Origin: Paraburkholderia dilworthii
Lineage (GTDB): Bacteria; Pseudomonadota; Gammaproteobacteria; Burkholderiales; Burkholderiaceae
Length of the DNA: 64,000 bases
Reading direction: 5' to 3'
Assembly: GCF_000472525.1 (NCBI RefSeq)
Contig: NZ_AWZT01000002.1
Location: 62,327 to 126,326 of the forward strand
Positions 17,919 through 26,947 of the stretch are shown piece by piece (within the stretch, counting starts at the first letter, position 1; each line of letters opens with the position of its first letter). The notes under the pieces were generated by a model that was given only the letters and a program-made list of their open reading frames with translations, was not told where the DNA came from and searched no databases. A program made the translations under genes and the position numbers.

Positions 17919-19328
17919 TCACTTGTGGCCGCCGCCCTTGCCCGGCTCCTGCACCGGCACGCTACGCAGATCGCGCAGGAAGCTGTCGCGCCACACGCCA
18001 AGATCGTTCTTGCGCAGCGCCGCCATGTTGATCTCATGACGCCGCTGACGCGCGTCGAGCGGCATTTGCAGCGCGCGCTGCAACGCCTCGCACATGCCGA
18101 TCGCATCGTGCGGATTCACGAGCAGCGCGCCTGTGAGCTCATCCGCCGCGCCCGCGAAAATGGACAGCACGAGCACGCCCGGATCGTCCGGATTTTGCGC
18201 GGCGACATATTCCTTCGCGACGAGGTTCATGCCGTCATGCAACGGCGTGACGAAGCCGATCTGCGATTCGCGGAACAGCGACATCAATTTCCAGCGGTCG
18301 TATTGCTGGTTCAGGTAGCGGATCGGCGTGTAGTCGAGTCCTGAATACCGCCCGTTGATTCGCCCTGCTTCGTACTCCAGATCCTGACGGATCTTCTGGT
18401 AGGTGGCGACGTCGGAGCGCGTGGGCGGCGCAATCTGCACGAGCGTGACGTTGCCGCGCCATTCGGGCGAGCGTTCCAGCAGATGCTCGAACGCGCGAAA
18501 ACGTTCGACGAGCCCTTTCGAATAATCGAGCCGGTCGACGCTCATGATCAGCTTGCGGCCTTCGAGACTCTGCTTCAGATCGAGCACATGCTGACGGCTT
18601 TCGTAGCGCTTCGCCTGCTCGGCGATCTCGTCCGGAAATACGCCGATGCGGTACACGCCCGTACGCAGCTTGCGGCCGAACGCTTCGACCATGCCGTTGG
18701 ACACCGTGCCGCGCGCGTGCCGGGTCACGTAGTCGTGGAACGCCTCCTGATCGGTCGCAGTCTGGAAACCCAGCAGGTCGTAGCACGACAGCGACTTCAC
18801 CAGTTCCTCGTGCGGCGGAATGTTGAGCAGGATCTGCGGCGCCGGAAACGGAATGTGCAGAAAGAAGCCGATGCGGTTCGTGATCCCTTCGCTGCGCAGC
18901 GCTTCGGCGAACGGGATCAGGTGGTAGTCGTGAATCCAGATCACGTCGTCGGGTTCGAGCAGCTTGATCAGCTTGTGGGCAAGCCACGCGTTGACGCGCC
19001 GGTAGCCCGCGTACTCCTCGCGCTCATAACGGGCGAGGTCGTTGCGGTAGTGGAACACCGGCCACAGCGTCGCATTTGAAAAGCCGCGGTAGTACTGGTC
19101 GTAGTCCTTGCGCGTGAGGCCCACGGTGGCGAAGGTGACGGCGCCATCCTGTTCGAGCGTCGGGCCCGCGTTGGCGACGGTCTCGCTGACCACGTCGCCG
19201 CTCCATCCGAACCATACGCCTCCCGCATCCTTCAGCGCACCGAACACGCCGACAGCAAGGCCGCCCGCCGATCCTTTGGTTTCCGTTGGCGTTGCGACGC
19301 GATTCGACACGACGATCAGTCGGCCCAT
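17919..19328 (-). CDS. otsA: Alpha,alpha-trehalose-phosphate synthase (UDP-forming)
   Basis: This GT20 enzyme joins UDP-glucose and glucose-6-phosphate to trehalose-6-phosphate in the cytoplasm, the first step of trehalose synthesis under osmotic or drying stress. The 469-residue protein starts MGRLIVVSNRVATPTETKGS and shows GGLAVGV, FGWSGDV, LWPVFHYR, VIWIHDYHLIPFA, GFFLHIPFPAPQIL and LHDGMNLVAKEYVAAQ, all substrate-binding motifs of the family. The ATG at 19328 has AAGGAGG upstream; an earlier ATG (19382) is not needed. No otsB (phosphatase) is present in the window, so the second step must be encoded elsewhere or beyond. Confidence 0.95.
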   Translation of the reverse strand: MGRLIVVSNRVATPTETKGSAGGLAVGVFGALKDAGGVWFGWSGDVVSETVANAGPTLEQDGAVTFATVGLTRKDYDQYYRGFSNATLWPVFHYRNDLARYEREEYAGYRRVNAWLAHKLIKLLEPDDVIWIHDYHLIPFAEALRSEGITNRIGFFLHIPFPAPQILLNIPPHEELVKSLSCYDLLGFQTATDQEAFHDYVTRHARGTVSNGMVEAFGRKLRTGVYRIGVFPDEIAEQAKRYESRQHVLDLKQSLEGRKLIMSVDRLDYSKGLVERFRAFEHLLERSPEWRGNVTLVQIAPPTRSDVATYQKIRQDLEYEAGRINGRYSGLDYTPIRYLNQQYDRWKLMSLFRESQIGFVTPLHDGMNLVAKEYVAAQNPDDPGVLVLSIFAGAADELTGALLVNPHDAIGMCEALQRALQMPLDARQRRHEINMAALRKNDLGVWRDSFLRDLRSVPVQEPGKGGGHK

Positions 19329-19674
19329 GTTGCAAGTCCTCCTTGTTTGGCGCGGCATTTGCCACAGTGCAGCCGGCGCCACGACAACTTTTTCGCAGAG
19401 TGCACGCCATGCCGCGCCAGGTTCATAAGTAAGTCGACGGTTCGACCCCTTGACGACCGATCGGTTGCATCGGACTACAGGCAGTCGGAGCCGAAAGCCC
19501 GGTGCAAACGCTTTTCACGAGCTTTTCGGCTTTTCCTTTACGCATTCGTCGCGAGTCTTTCAGACGTTTCCGCCACCAGTTTTCCGCCGGTCCATCCATC
19601 GCTCAGCGCTTTCAGCGCGTCGCTCTGCGCAGGCCATACGCACGCTGTCCTGCCAGCCGCCTGTCTGCCGCCCG
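19329..19674. other. Intergenic region between otsA and the MscS gene
   Basis: The 346 bases contain no supported gene. They should carry the otsA promoter. I see no clear terminator for the channel gene. Confidence 0.35.
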
Positions 19675-20910
19675 CTAGGCCGTTTCCTTTACCTTGTGTG
19701 CCGGCGTTGCCGCGCTGGCCGCCTGCCCGGGGCGGCTCGCCACCGGGTCGGCCTCAGTATGCGCCGCCGTGCTGCCGGCCGGCGTGCGCGCGCCACGCGG
19801 CACCCAGTCGAGCGGTTCGCCCTTGCCGTTTTCGAGTTCCGCCGACACTTCCGCACGCGCGCGCGGCAGATACTGCGGATAGTGCTTCTGGATGAAGTCG
19901 AGCAGTCCCTCCCGCACGCGACAACGCAAATCCCAGTTCAGGCCCGAATCGAGCGAACTGACGAGCGCGCGCAATTGCATCGAGCGCTCGGTGCCCTCGG
20001 TGACTTGCAGCACCTGCACGCGCTGGTCCCACTCGGGCGCCGCTTCGACGATGCGCGCGAGTTCCTCGCGCAGCGGCGCGAGCGGCATCCGGTAATCGAC
20101 GTAGAGAAACACCGTGCCGATAATTTGCGAACTGCTGCGCGTCCAGTTCGAGAACGGGTTTTCGATAAACCATTGCAGCGGCACGATCAGCCGCCGCTGG
20201 TCCCACAGACGCACCGATACATACGTGCCGGTGATCTCCTCGATACGCCCCCATTCGCCCTGAATAACGACAACATCGTCGAGCCGGATTGGCTGCGAGA
20301 GTGCAATCTGCAAGCCGGCAATCAGATTGCCGAGGACCGGCCGCGCCGCGATACCGGCAACGAGGCCTGCCACGCCCGCCGACGCAAGCAGGCTCGCGCC
20401 GATCTGCCGGACATTCGGAAAGGTCATCAATGCGCCGCCGACGCCGACAATCACGATCACGAGCATCACCGAACGTGCGAGCACCCTCGCCTGCGTGTGG
20501 ATGCGGCGCGCCTGCAGGTTGTCGGCGGTATCAAGCGGATGGGCCTGGATGATGGCCTCGCCGATGGCCGCCGCGGAACGCACGGACAACCACGTCAACG
20601 CGCCGATCAGCGCGATAGCCGCGGCGTCGCGCAGCGGCGAGATGAAGGTGAGCGTGTCCGGCGCCTCCCACCATACGGCTTCGAGAGCGAGGATGATCAG
20701 CACGAACAGCGACGGCTTGTCGATATAGCGGAGCACGACGCTCGTGAGCGGATAAGGCCGAGCGATCCGCGTGACGATACGGGCGCCCACGCGGTGCACG
20801 CCGATCGCGACCAGCACGGCGACGATCGAGACGATCAATGCGCCGAGCCACGTATGCAGTGGCGCTTCGGCGATGCGGTCAAGGTGGTTGAGTTCATCGA
20901 GAAAAGGCAT
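19675..20910 (-). CDS. Mechanosensitive ion channel (MscS family)
   Basis: The 411-residue inner-membrane protein starts MPFLDELNHLDRIAEAPLHT and has about five hydrophobic segments before a typical pore helix and beta domain (VAGIAARPVLGNLIAGLQIA, then DDVVVIQGEWGRIEEITGTY and LIVPLQWFIENPFSNW). It would open under membrane tension to release solutes after osmotic downshift, which fits its place before otsA. A longer in-frame reading upstream is Arg- and Ser-rich and not family-like; the chosen ATG has GGAG about 12 bases upstream, a little far. The tail after about residue 370 is low-complexity (Ala, Thr, Pro). Confidence 0.9.
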   Translation of the reverse strand: MPFLDELNHLDRIAEAPLHTWLGALIVSIVAVLVAIGVHRVGARIVTRIARPYPLTSVVLRYIDKPSLFVLIILALEAVWWEAPDTLTFISPLRDAAAIALIGALTWLSVRSAAAIGEAIIQAHPLDTADNLQARRIHTQARVLARSVMLVIVIVGVGGALMTFPNVRQIGASLLASAGVAGLVAGIAARPVLGNLIAGLQIALSQPIRLDDVVVIQGEWGRIEEITGTYVSVRLWDQRRLIVPLQWFIENPFSNWTRSSSQIIGTVFLYVDYRMPLAPLREELARIVEAAPEWDQRVQVLQVTEGTERSMQLRALVSSLDSGLNWDLRCRVREGLLDFIQKHYPQYLPRARAEVSAELENGKGEPLDWVPRGARTPAGSTAAHTEADPVASRPGQAASAATPAHKVKETA

Positions 20911-21348
20911 GAAGGGGACAATCTCCTTTTCGATTGAGTGTGGACAGGCCGGCGGCGATGAGGCGCGGCGCCAGCACAGCGTGATGCGCGCCGCGGGATA
21001 AACCTGTCGGGCGCGCTCGTGAAAGCGCGGTGAAAAACACCGTGAGGCGCCTTCGACGCGGGTGCGAATCAAATCCAGCGGCCCGCTTCTGGAGCCGGTG
21101 CCGCCCGCTAATAGTGGCGCCCGGCTCATCGTGGAACGTGTTCGCGGCATGCGGCAAACGCAATCGCAACGCCGCTTTAACGCAAACCGCCGCTTCAACG
21201 CAAACGCCGCGAGACAAACGCCGCGAGACAAACGCTAGCGGCCCAATCGGCTTGACGTCCGATACGTCTGATACACCGGATGGGCCAGACACCCGATACA
21301 TCGCAAAGCAACGCGCCGCGTGCGAGCCGCAGCGCATCTCAGTTCGCG
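20911..21348. other. Intergenic region with degenerate short repeats
   Basis: The 438 bases lie upstream of the MscS gene and downstream of the Rap1a/Tai-like gene, both on the minus strand. No gene is supported. The only structure seen is the repeat block at 21171-21233. Confidence 0.4.
21171..21233. repeat. Degenerate tandem repeat, 14-18-bp units, four copies
   Basis: Four units that each start GCCGC and end CAAAC follow one another; the last two (GCCGCGAGACAAAC) are identical at 14 bases. The array is in a spacer, so it has no coding effect. Confidence 0.7.
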
Positions 21349-21705
21349 TCAACTTCCGCTTTTGCAAGGAAACGCCTTGCCAAGTCCCAGAGAGATCGCC
21401 GTGCTCGCGTTGTAGCCCGCGACGATCGGATTTTCCGCGATGTACTTGCGTACCGCATCCGTGAGTTGCGCCGAGCGCGCGTCCTGCGGCAAGCAGAAAT
21501 ACTGTCCGACGCGCGGCCCCGTGGTGCCGCCGATCGCGTCGATGGTATTGAAGATGCCGTCGGCGGCGCCTTCGATGTACGCGGCGCACGCACTGCGCGA
21601 CGCCACGTCGGTCTTGGTGCACAGCTTGTTGAGGTCGCCCCCCGTAAACGCGGCTGCCGATAACGGTACGGCAAACGCGCTGGCGAAAATCAAAGCCCGC
21701 AGCAT
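21349..21705 (-). CDS. Rap1a/Tai-like small secreted protein
   Basis: The 118-residue protein has a signal peptide (MLRALIFASAFAVPLSAAAF) and a mature part with four cysteines (KLCTKTD, RSACAAYIEGAADG, YFCLPQ and FPCKSGS), an arrangement seen in the Rap1a/Tai domain. Known Rap1a and Tai4 proteins are periplasmic immunity proteins against type VI secretion amidases, but many genomes encode orphan members of unknown role. AAGGA precedes the ATG. No amidase effector or secretion gene is near, so immunity here is not shown. Confidence 0.75.
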   Translation of the reverse strand: MLRALIFASAFAVPLSAAAFTGGDLNKLCTKTDVASRSACAAYIEGAADGIFNTIDAIGGTTGPRVGQYFCLPQDARSAQLTDAVRKYIAENPIVAGYNASTAISLGLGKAFPCKSGS

Positions 21706-21882
21706 GGTGTTCCTTTCCAGGGTCGTTTATCAGGCGGTCTGTTGCCGCAATCGGATGGCGCGCGCACGCGCCGCAACAAAGTCGTCATTCTGCACTGTTT
21801 TACGATGCGGCAGCAGGCCGGCAGCCGCCATCTTCAGGCTTATCGGCGGCGAAGACCGGCGCACGCCGCTTCGCCGCGCGCT

Positions 21883-22617
21883 CTACTTTTGCTGCATCTG
21901 TTGCAGACGCGCGGTCAGGCCTTCGACCACGTCCGGCTCCTTGTAGGTCTTCGCGAAATCGAGCGCCGTGAGGCCAATCTGGTTCTTGACCGTGAGGTCC
22001 GCGCCGTTGTCGAGCAGCAGTTTCACCGTCGACACATGACCGCCTCGCGCGGCCATCATCAGCGGCGTGGTGCCGTTCGGGGAGCCTGCATCGACGTACG
22101 CAGAATGGTCGAGCAGCAGTTTCACGATGTCGTCGTGGCCGTTCGCGGCGGCGTAGTGCAGCGGCGCCCAGCCCTTCTTGTTCACTTCGGCGTCCTTGGC
22201 GATCAACTGCTTGACGAAGTCCAGGTCGCCGTTCAGCGCGGCCATCATCATCGCGTTTTCACCGGCTTTGTCCTCGATCTCGACGTTGGTCTTCGGATTC
22301 GCGAGCAACACGGCGCCGACCTTGTCCGATTTCTCGCGTGCGGCCAGCACGAGAAGCGGCATGCCCTGGTTATCGACGCTGTTCGGATCCATGCCCTTCG
22401 CAAGCAGTTTCCTGACGCCGTCGACGTCGTCGAATTTGACCGATTTGATCAACGAGTCGATCGGCGCGGCCTGAACCGGCGCGGCGATCAGCGAACTCAG
22501 CGCGGCGCACGCGAGCGTGGCCGCCAACGCGGCGCGCGAGAAGCCGCGGCGCGCCGACGCGCCCCGGCCTGTCTGGGTGGCTTGTCGTGCGTGGATCAAC
22601 TTCGAGTCGTTTGTCAT
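21883..22617 (-). CDS. Ankyrin-repeat protein, exported
   Basis: The 244-residue protein has an N-terminal hydrophobic stretch (about residues 28-50, ALAATLACAALSSLIAAPVQ) ending in an AQA-A-like site, so it is probably periplasmic. At least four ankyrin repeats follow between about residues 60 and 235 (DDVDGVRKLLAKGMDPNSVD; GENAMMMAALNGDLDFVKQL; APLHYAAANGHDDIVKLLLD; TPLMMAARGGHVSTVKLLLD). Such domains bind other proteins; the partner is unknown. It lies 47 bp downstream of tatD on the same strand and is likely cotranscribed. Confidence 0.88.
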   Translation of the reverse strand: MTNDSKLIHARQATQTGRGASARRGFSRAALAATLACAALSSLIAAPVQAAPIDSLIKSVKFDDVDGVRKLLAKGMDPNSVDNQGMPLLVLAAREKSDKVGAVLLANPKTNVEIEDKAGENAMMMAALNGDLDFVKQLIAKDAEVNKKGWAPLHYAAANGHDDIVKLLLDHSAYVDAGSPNGTTPLMMAARGGHVSTVKLLLDNGADLTVKNQIGLTALDFAKTYKEPDVVEGLTARLQQMQQK

Positions 22618-22664
22618 ATTCTACTTTAGGGTTCGCCCCTATCCTATTGATATTTATGCGTCTT

Positions 22665-23459
22665 TCACCGCGCACCATTCGGCGCCGGAAGCTTGAAAAG
22701 GCGGAAAAAGTTCTGCGTCGTCGCGGCGGCCAGCGCCTCGTCGGTCATTTCGCGCTGCTGCGCAATGAAACGTCCGACATAACTGACGTACGCAGGTTCA
22801 TTAGGCTTGCCGCGATACGGCACCGGCGCGAGGTACGGCGAATCGGTTTCGATCAGCAGGCGCTCCAGAGGCACGCGGCGCGCGACGTCCTGCACATCCG
22901 TCGCGCTTTTGAACGTGACGATACCCGACAGCGAAATGTAAAAATTCTGCGCGAGCGCCTGTTCGGCCACGGCCCACGGCTCGGTGAAGCAATGCATGAC
23001 GCCGCCCGGCTCGCTCGCGCACTCCTCGGCCATGATGCGCAGCGTGTCTTCCGACGAAGATCGTGTGTGGACGATGAGCGGCTTGCCGGTCGCGTGCGCG
23101 GCGCGGATATGTGTGCGAAAACGCTCGCGCTGCCATTCCATGTCGGCGATCGAGCGGCCTTCCAGGCGGTAGTAATCGAGGCCCGTCTCGCCGATTGCGA
23201 CCACCTTCGGATGTTCGGCCAGTTCGACCAGTTCGGCGACGCTCGGCTCACGCATGTCCTCGTGATCCGGATGCACGCCCACGGACGCATAGACGTTCTC
23301 GTGCCGGCTCGCGATGTCGAGCACGGACGGCAGCGTTTCGAGATCCACCGACACACACAGCGCGTGCGTGACCGAATGGCTGCGCATATTCTCGAGCACC
23401 TGCGGCAGGCGGTCGGCGAGTCCTTCGAAATTGATGTGACAGTGCGAATCGACAAACAT
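22665..23459 (-). CDS. TatD family metal-dependent hydrolase
   Basis: A TIM-barrel DNase or hydrolase of 264 residues. Metal ligands are visible in order: DSHCHINF at the N-terminus, GETGLDYY with the Glu, VHTRSS, MHCFTEPW and ETDSPYLAP. I chose MFVDSHCHINF at 23459 because the metal motif normally lies right at the N-terminus; an ATG five codons upstream is possible. It is followed by the ankyrin gene and preceded by a GNAT acetyltransferase, in the holB-tatD neighbourhood common in proteobacteria. The family is close to YcfH; the natural substrate is not established. Confidence 0.92.
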   Translation of the reverse strand: MFVDSHCHINFEGLADRLPQVLENMRSHSVTHALCVSVDLETLPSVLDIASRHENVYASVGVHPDHEDMREPSVAELVELAEHPKVVAIGETGLDYYRLEGRSIADMEWQRERFRTHIRAAHATGKPLIVHTRSSSEDTLRIMAEECASEPGGVMHCFTEPWAVAEQALAQNFYISLSGIVTFKSATDVQDVARRVPLERLLIETDSPYLAPVPYRGKPNEPAYVSYVGRFIAQQREMTDEALAAATTQNFFRLFKLPAPNGAR

Positions 23460-23493
23460 GATGATGTCCTGCAAATGAATGGCGCGAGGCGGC

Positions 23494-24018
23494 TCAGGCT
23501 GCCGCGCCGTGCGCGTCGAGGCGCTTGCCGAGGATTACCAGATCGCGCTCGACGCCGTCCAGCACGGCCACGCGCGGCAGCGAGCCCCACGTGTCGAAAC
23601 CGAAGCCGCGAAAGAGGCGCAGGCTCGCCTCATTGTGACCGAAGATAAATCCCAGCACGGTGTCGATTCCCAGCGCCGGCGCCGCCGCCAGCGAGGCCGC
23701 CAGCAACTGCTTGCCGAGGCCCTTGCCGCGCGCGCTCTCATCGAGATAGATGCTGACTTCGGCGGTGCGCTGATAGGCAGGACGGCCATAGAAGTCCGAA
23801 AAACTGAGCCACGCAATCACGCGGCCGGGTTGTTCAGCATCTTCGACGACCCACAGCGGACGTTTCTGCGGCCCATGCGCGTGAAACCATCCAATTCGGC
23901 TTTCGACGCCGACCGGTTCGAGGTCCGCGGTCACCTGGCGTGACGCTACCGTCGAGTTGTAAATGGCGACGATGGCGGGTAGATCGTCGAGCGTGGCATC
24001 GCGGTAAGACAGGCTCAT
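23494..24018 (-). CDS. GNAT N-acetyltransferase, phosphinothricin acetyltransferase-like
   Basis: The 174-residue protein begins MSLSYRDATLDDLPAIVAIY and has the phosphinothricin/methionine sulfoximine acetyltransferase pattern: YNSTVASRQVTADLEPV, WLSFSDFYGRPAYQRTAEVS and the acetyl-CoA loop ARGKGLGKQLL. It would acetylate the amino group of an amino-acid-like substrate. It sits 93 bp after holB and 34 bp before the tatD start on the same strand. In Pseudomonas this spot commonly holds pilZ, so the gene is a local substitution or insertion. Confidence 0.85.
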   Translation of the reverse strand: MSLSYRDATLDDLPAIVAIYNSTVASRQVTADLEPVGVESRIGWFHAHGPQKRPLWVVEDAEQPGRVIAWLSFSDFYGRPAYQRTAEVSIYLDESARGKGLGKQLLAASLAAAPALGIDTVLGFIFGHNEASLRLFRGFGFDTWGSLPRVAVLDGVERDLVILGKRLDAHGAAA

Positions 24019-24111
24019 GGTGCTTTCTGATTGGAATGAAGGACTGGCTAACGGGTAACGCGCTAACGGGTGACACGACGCTCGCCGTGCGGAAGGCCGC
24101 GCGGCATCGCG

Positions 24112-25146
24112 TCACGCAAAGAGCTCGCGGTAGCCAAGAAACAGCTCCTCGAACACGAGCCGTGCGTTCAGCGGATGATTCTCGACCGCCCGCTGACGCG
24201 TTACCGCCCGCGTGAAACGGGCGAACGCGCTCGCGTCGGCTTGCGACGCGCAGCGCGTCAGCGCCGCCGACGCCTGCGGAAAATACCGCGGCGCGCCGGC
24301 CGTGCGCTGCGCGAGCAGATCGTACATCCAGCGTTGCAGCCAGCCGAGTACGAGCGGCACCGGCAGCTTTTGCAGCGCCTCACCGCAGGCAAAGGCGTCG
24401 CACTCGGGGCCGGCGGCCAGTTGCTTGAGCGTCCAGTCGCGCAGCGCACGGTTTTCGTCGCTGGCAAGCGCGAGTGCGGTCAGCGGCGCGCCGCCCGCTT
24501 CGGCGAGCAACGCCGGCGCCTCAGCCACGCCTTGCGCCGCGAGCCACTGGGTCGCGGCTTGCGGCGCCGGCAGGCTCATCGGCCATTGCCGGCAGCGGCT
24601 GATGATGGTGGGCAACAGCCGGTCGATGCGCGCCGACACCATCAGGAACACGACGCCCGCGGGCGGTTCTTCGAGCGTCTTCAGCAGCGCGTTGGCCGCG
24701 GCGATGTTCAGCGCTTCCGCTGGAGCCAGCACGACCACGCGCGCGCCGCCGCGGTGCGAACCCACGCCGACGAAGTCCAGCAAGCCGCGAATCTGCTCGA
24801 TCTTGATTTCCTTGCTGGGCGCGCGCGTTTTTTTGCCATCGTCCGTATCGGCTTTTTCGGCTTTCTCGTCAGCGCCGTTGCCGATGCCGGCTTCGGCGGC
24901 CAGCGCCTCCGGCACGACGATCCGGTAATCAGGATGATTGCCTTGCGCGAACCAGTTGCACGCGACGCACGCGCCGCACGGTTCGCCGTTCGCCCGCCGG
25001 TCCTCGCACAGCAGACCTTGGGCGAGATGCTGCGCGAAGCGCAGCTTGCCGATGCCCGCCTGCCCATGCAGCAGCAACGCGTGCGGCCAGTGGTCGCGCA
25101 ATTGCTGCAGGCGGTTCCAGTCATCGGTTTGCCACGGATAAATCAT
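24112..25146 (-). CDS. holB: DNA polymerase III subunit delta'
   Basis: A clamp-loader subunit of 344 residues, needed for loading the beta clamp in replication. The P-loop-like segment is LLLHGQAGIGKLRFA, and a four-cysteine zinc site follows (LLCEDRR then GEPCGACVACNWF). The sensor/arginine-finger motif is ISRCRQWP. The ATG at 25146 begins MIYPWQTDDWNRLQQL as in other HolB proteins. It is 92 bp downstream of tmk on the same strand, the usual tmk-holB order. Confidence 0.94.
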   Translation of the reverse strand: MIYPWQTDDWNRLQQLRDHWPHALLLHGQAGIGKLRFAQHLAQGLLCEDRRANGEPCGACVACNWFAQGNHPDYRIVVPEALAAEAGIGNGADEKAEKADTDDGKKTRAPSKEIKIEQIRGLLDFVGVGSHRGGARVVVLAPAEALNIAAANALLKTLEEPPAGVVFLMVSARIDRLLPTIISRCRQWPMSLPAPQAATQWLAAQGVAEAPALLAEAGGAPLTALALASDENRALRDWTLKQLAAGPECDAFACGEALQKLPVPLVLGWLQRWMYDLLAQRTAGAPRYFPQASAALTRCASQADASAFARFTRAVTRQRAVENHPLNARLVFEELFLGYRELFA

Positions 25147-25238
25147 TATTTTCTTTAAATTCAGTCAGTTAGAATCGCTACTTGATGTGAAAGATGAGCG
25201 GTTGCGCTCGTATCAGCTGCACTTATGATAATTAAAAA

Positions 25239-25859
25239 TCAAAGGCTTGCGAGCATTTGCTCGAGTTGTTTCTGGATTCGCGCAATGCTCTGCGAAGAGT
25301 CAATGATAGCGAAACGATAAGGCGCTTCTTCCGCGCGACGCAGATATTCGGCCCGGGTGCGGTCGAAAAACGCGGTCGATTCGCTCTCGAAACGATCCGG
25401 GTCGCGCGCCGCGCTGCGCCTTTCGTTGGCGATCTCGGGCGCGAGGTCGAACAGCACCGTCAGATCCGGCTGGAAGCCGCCCTGCACCCACCGTTCCAGC
25501 GTTTCGAGCTTGTCGCGCGGCAGCCCGCGGCCACCGCCCTGGTAGGCAAAGGTGGCGTCGGTGAAGCGGTCGGACAATACCCAGTCGCCGCGCGCGAGCG
25601 CAGGTTCGATCACTTCGGCCAGATGCTGGCGGCGCAGCGCGAACATCAGCAGCGCCTCCGTTTCGAGATCCATCTTCTGATGCAGCACGATTTCGCGAAT
25701 CTGCTCGCCAAGCGGCGTGCCGCCCGGCTCGCGTGTCATGACCACTGAGCGGCCGGTGGCCGCCACTTTCTGTTCGAGCCGCTCGCGGAACCAGGCCAGA
25801 TGCGTCGTCTTGCCGGCGCCGTCTATGCCCTCGAACGTGATGAATTTGCCGCGCGTCAT
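25239..25859 (-). CDS. tmk: Thymidylate kinase
   Basis: The enzyme phosphorylates dTMP to dTDP with ATP. The 206-residue protein has the P-loop [12 protein letters not shown], the DR motif [18 protein letters not shown], and a lid region of bacterial type ([15 protein letters not shown]). Its start codon overlaps the mltG stop codon as TAATG, so translation is probably coupled. It is in the conserved mltG-tmk-holB order. Confidence 0.96.
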   Translation of the reverse strand: MTRGKFITFEGIDGAGKTTHLAWFRERLEQKVAATGRSVVMTREPGGTPLGEQIREIVLHQKMDLETEALLMFALRRQHLAEVIEPALARGDWVLSDRFTDATFAYQGGGRGLPRDKLETLERWVQGGFQPDLTVLFDLAPEIANERRSAARDPDRFESESTAFFDRTRAEYLRRAEEAPYRFAIIDSSQSIARIQKQLEQMLASL

Positions 25860-26869
25860 TATTGCCCTCGAATGTATTTGTCCACGGCCTTGTTGTGATC
25901 GCCGAGGGTGTCCGAAAAAATGCTGCTGCCGTCGCCGCGCGAGACGAAGTACAACGCGCTCGTTTGCGCGGGGTTCATCGCCGCTTGCAGCGACGCGACC
26001 CCGGGCAGCGAGATGGGCGTGGGCGGCAAGCCCATTCGGGTGTAGGTATTGTAGGGAGTGTCCGTTTGCAGGTCTTTCTTGCGGATGTGGCCGGTATAGC
26101 TCTCGCCCATGCCGTAGATCACGGTTGGGTCGGTTTGCAGCGGCATGCCCGCGCGCAGACGGTTCGCGAACACCGCCGCGACCATCGCCCGGTCGGATTT
26201 CTTGCCGGTTTCCTTTTCGATGATCGACGCCATGATCAGCGCATCATACGGCGTCTTGTACGGCAGGTTCGGCGCGCGCGCGAGCCACGCTTCGTCCAGA
26301 CGCGCGCGCATCAGCCGATATGCGCGGCGGTACACGTCGAGATCGCTCGTGTTCCTGTCGAACAGGTATGTATCGGGGAAAAACAGCCCTTCGCCGTTAC
26401 CGAGCGACGCCTCCGGCGCGCCGATTGCGCTCATTAGTTGCGCGTCGTCCATCCCGATGCTGTCGTGCTTGAGCGCCGGATTGGCGTCCAGTTCCGCGCG
26501 CATGCGCTTGAACGTCCACCCTTCGATGATGGTCGCAACGTATTCGTTGACGTCGCCGCGAGCGATTTTTTGCAGCACTTCATACGGCGTCACGCCGGTC
26601 TTGAACTCGTAATTGCCCGACTTCAGTTCGCTCTGAAGGCCGAGCAGCCGCGTCATGACGATAAACAGTTCGGGTTCGACCGGCACGCCGCCGCGGTTCA
26701 ACTGCAGCGTGACGCTGCGCAGACTGCTGTGCGGCTTGACGGTGACGTCGAGTTGCGCGGGGTTCAGTTCGAGCGGGCTGTTGGCCCAGTGGTATCCGCC
26801 AGCAATCGCGGCTGCGGCCAGCACGACGACGATCGAGCCGGCTATCAAACATTTCTTCAGGAGGGACAT
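25859..26869 (-). CDS. mltG: Endolytic murein transglycosylase MltG
   Basis: An inner-membrane enzyme that cleaves nascent peptidoglycan glycan strands and so limits their length. From the ATG at 26869 it has 336 residues: one membrane segment near the N-terminus ([20 protein letters not shown]), a LysM-like region, and the YceG catalytic domain with the essential Glu in [10 protein letters not shown] and the motif [11 protein letters not shown]. An in-frame ATG nine codons upstream (26896) overlaps a TATTAT that could be a -10 box, so the shorter start is preferred. Its stop overlaps the tmk start, and it is divergent from ygfZ. Confidence 0.93.
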   Translation of the reverse strand: MSLLKKCLIAGSIVVVLAAAAIAGGYHWANSPLELNPAQLDVTVKPHSSLRSVTLQLNRGGVPVEPELFIVMTRLLGLQSELKSGNYEFKTGVTPYEVLQKIARGDVNEYVATIIEGWTFKRMRAELDANPALKHDSIGMDDAQLMSAIGAPEASLGNGEGLFFPDTYLFDRNTSDLDVYRRAYRLMRARLDEAWLARAPNLPYKTPYDALIMASIIEKETGKKSDRAMVAAVFANRLRAGMPLQTDPTVIYGMGESYTGHIRKKDLQTDTPYNTYTRMGLPPTPISLPGVASLQAAMNPAQTSALYFVSRGDGSSIFSDTLGDHNKAVDKYIRGQ

Positions 26870-26947
26870 GCGAAACGTGGCTGGGTTGGACTGCATATAA
26901 TACTTGTTTGCCTTAGCTAAAGTCAGAATTGACTGTTCCCGGAATCC

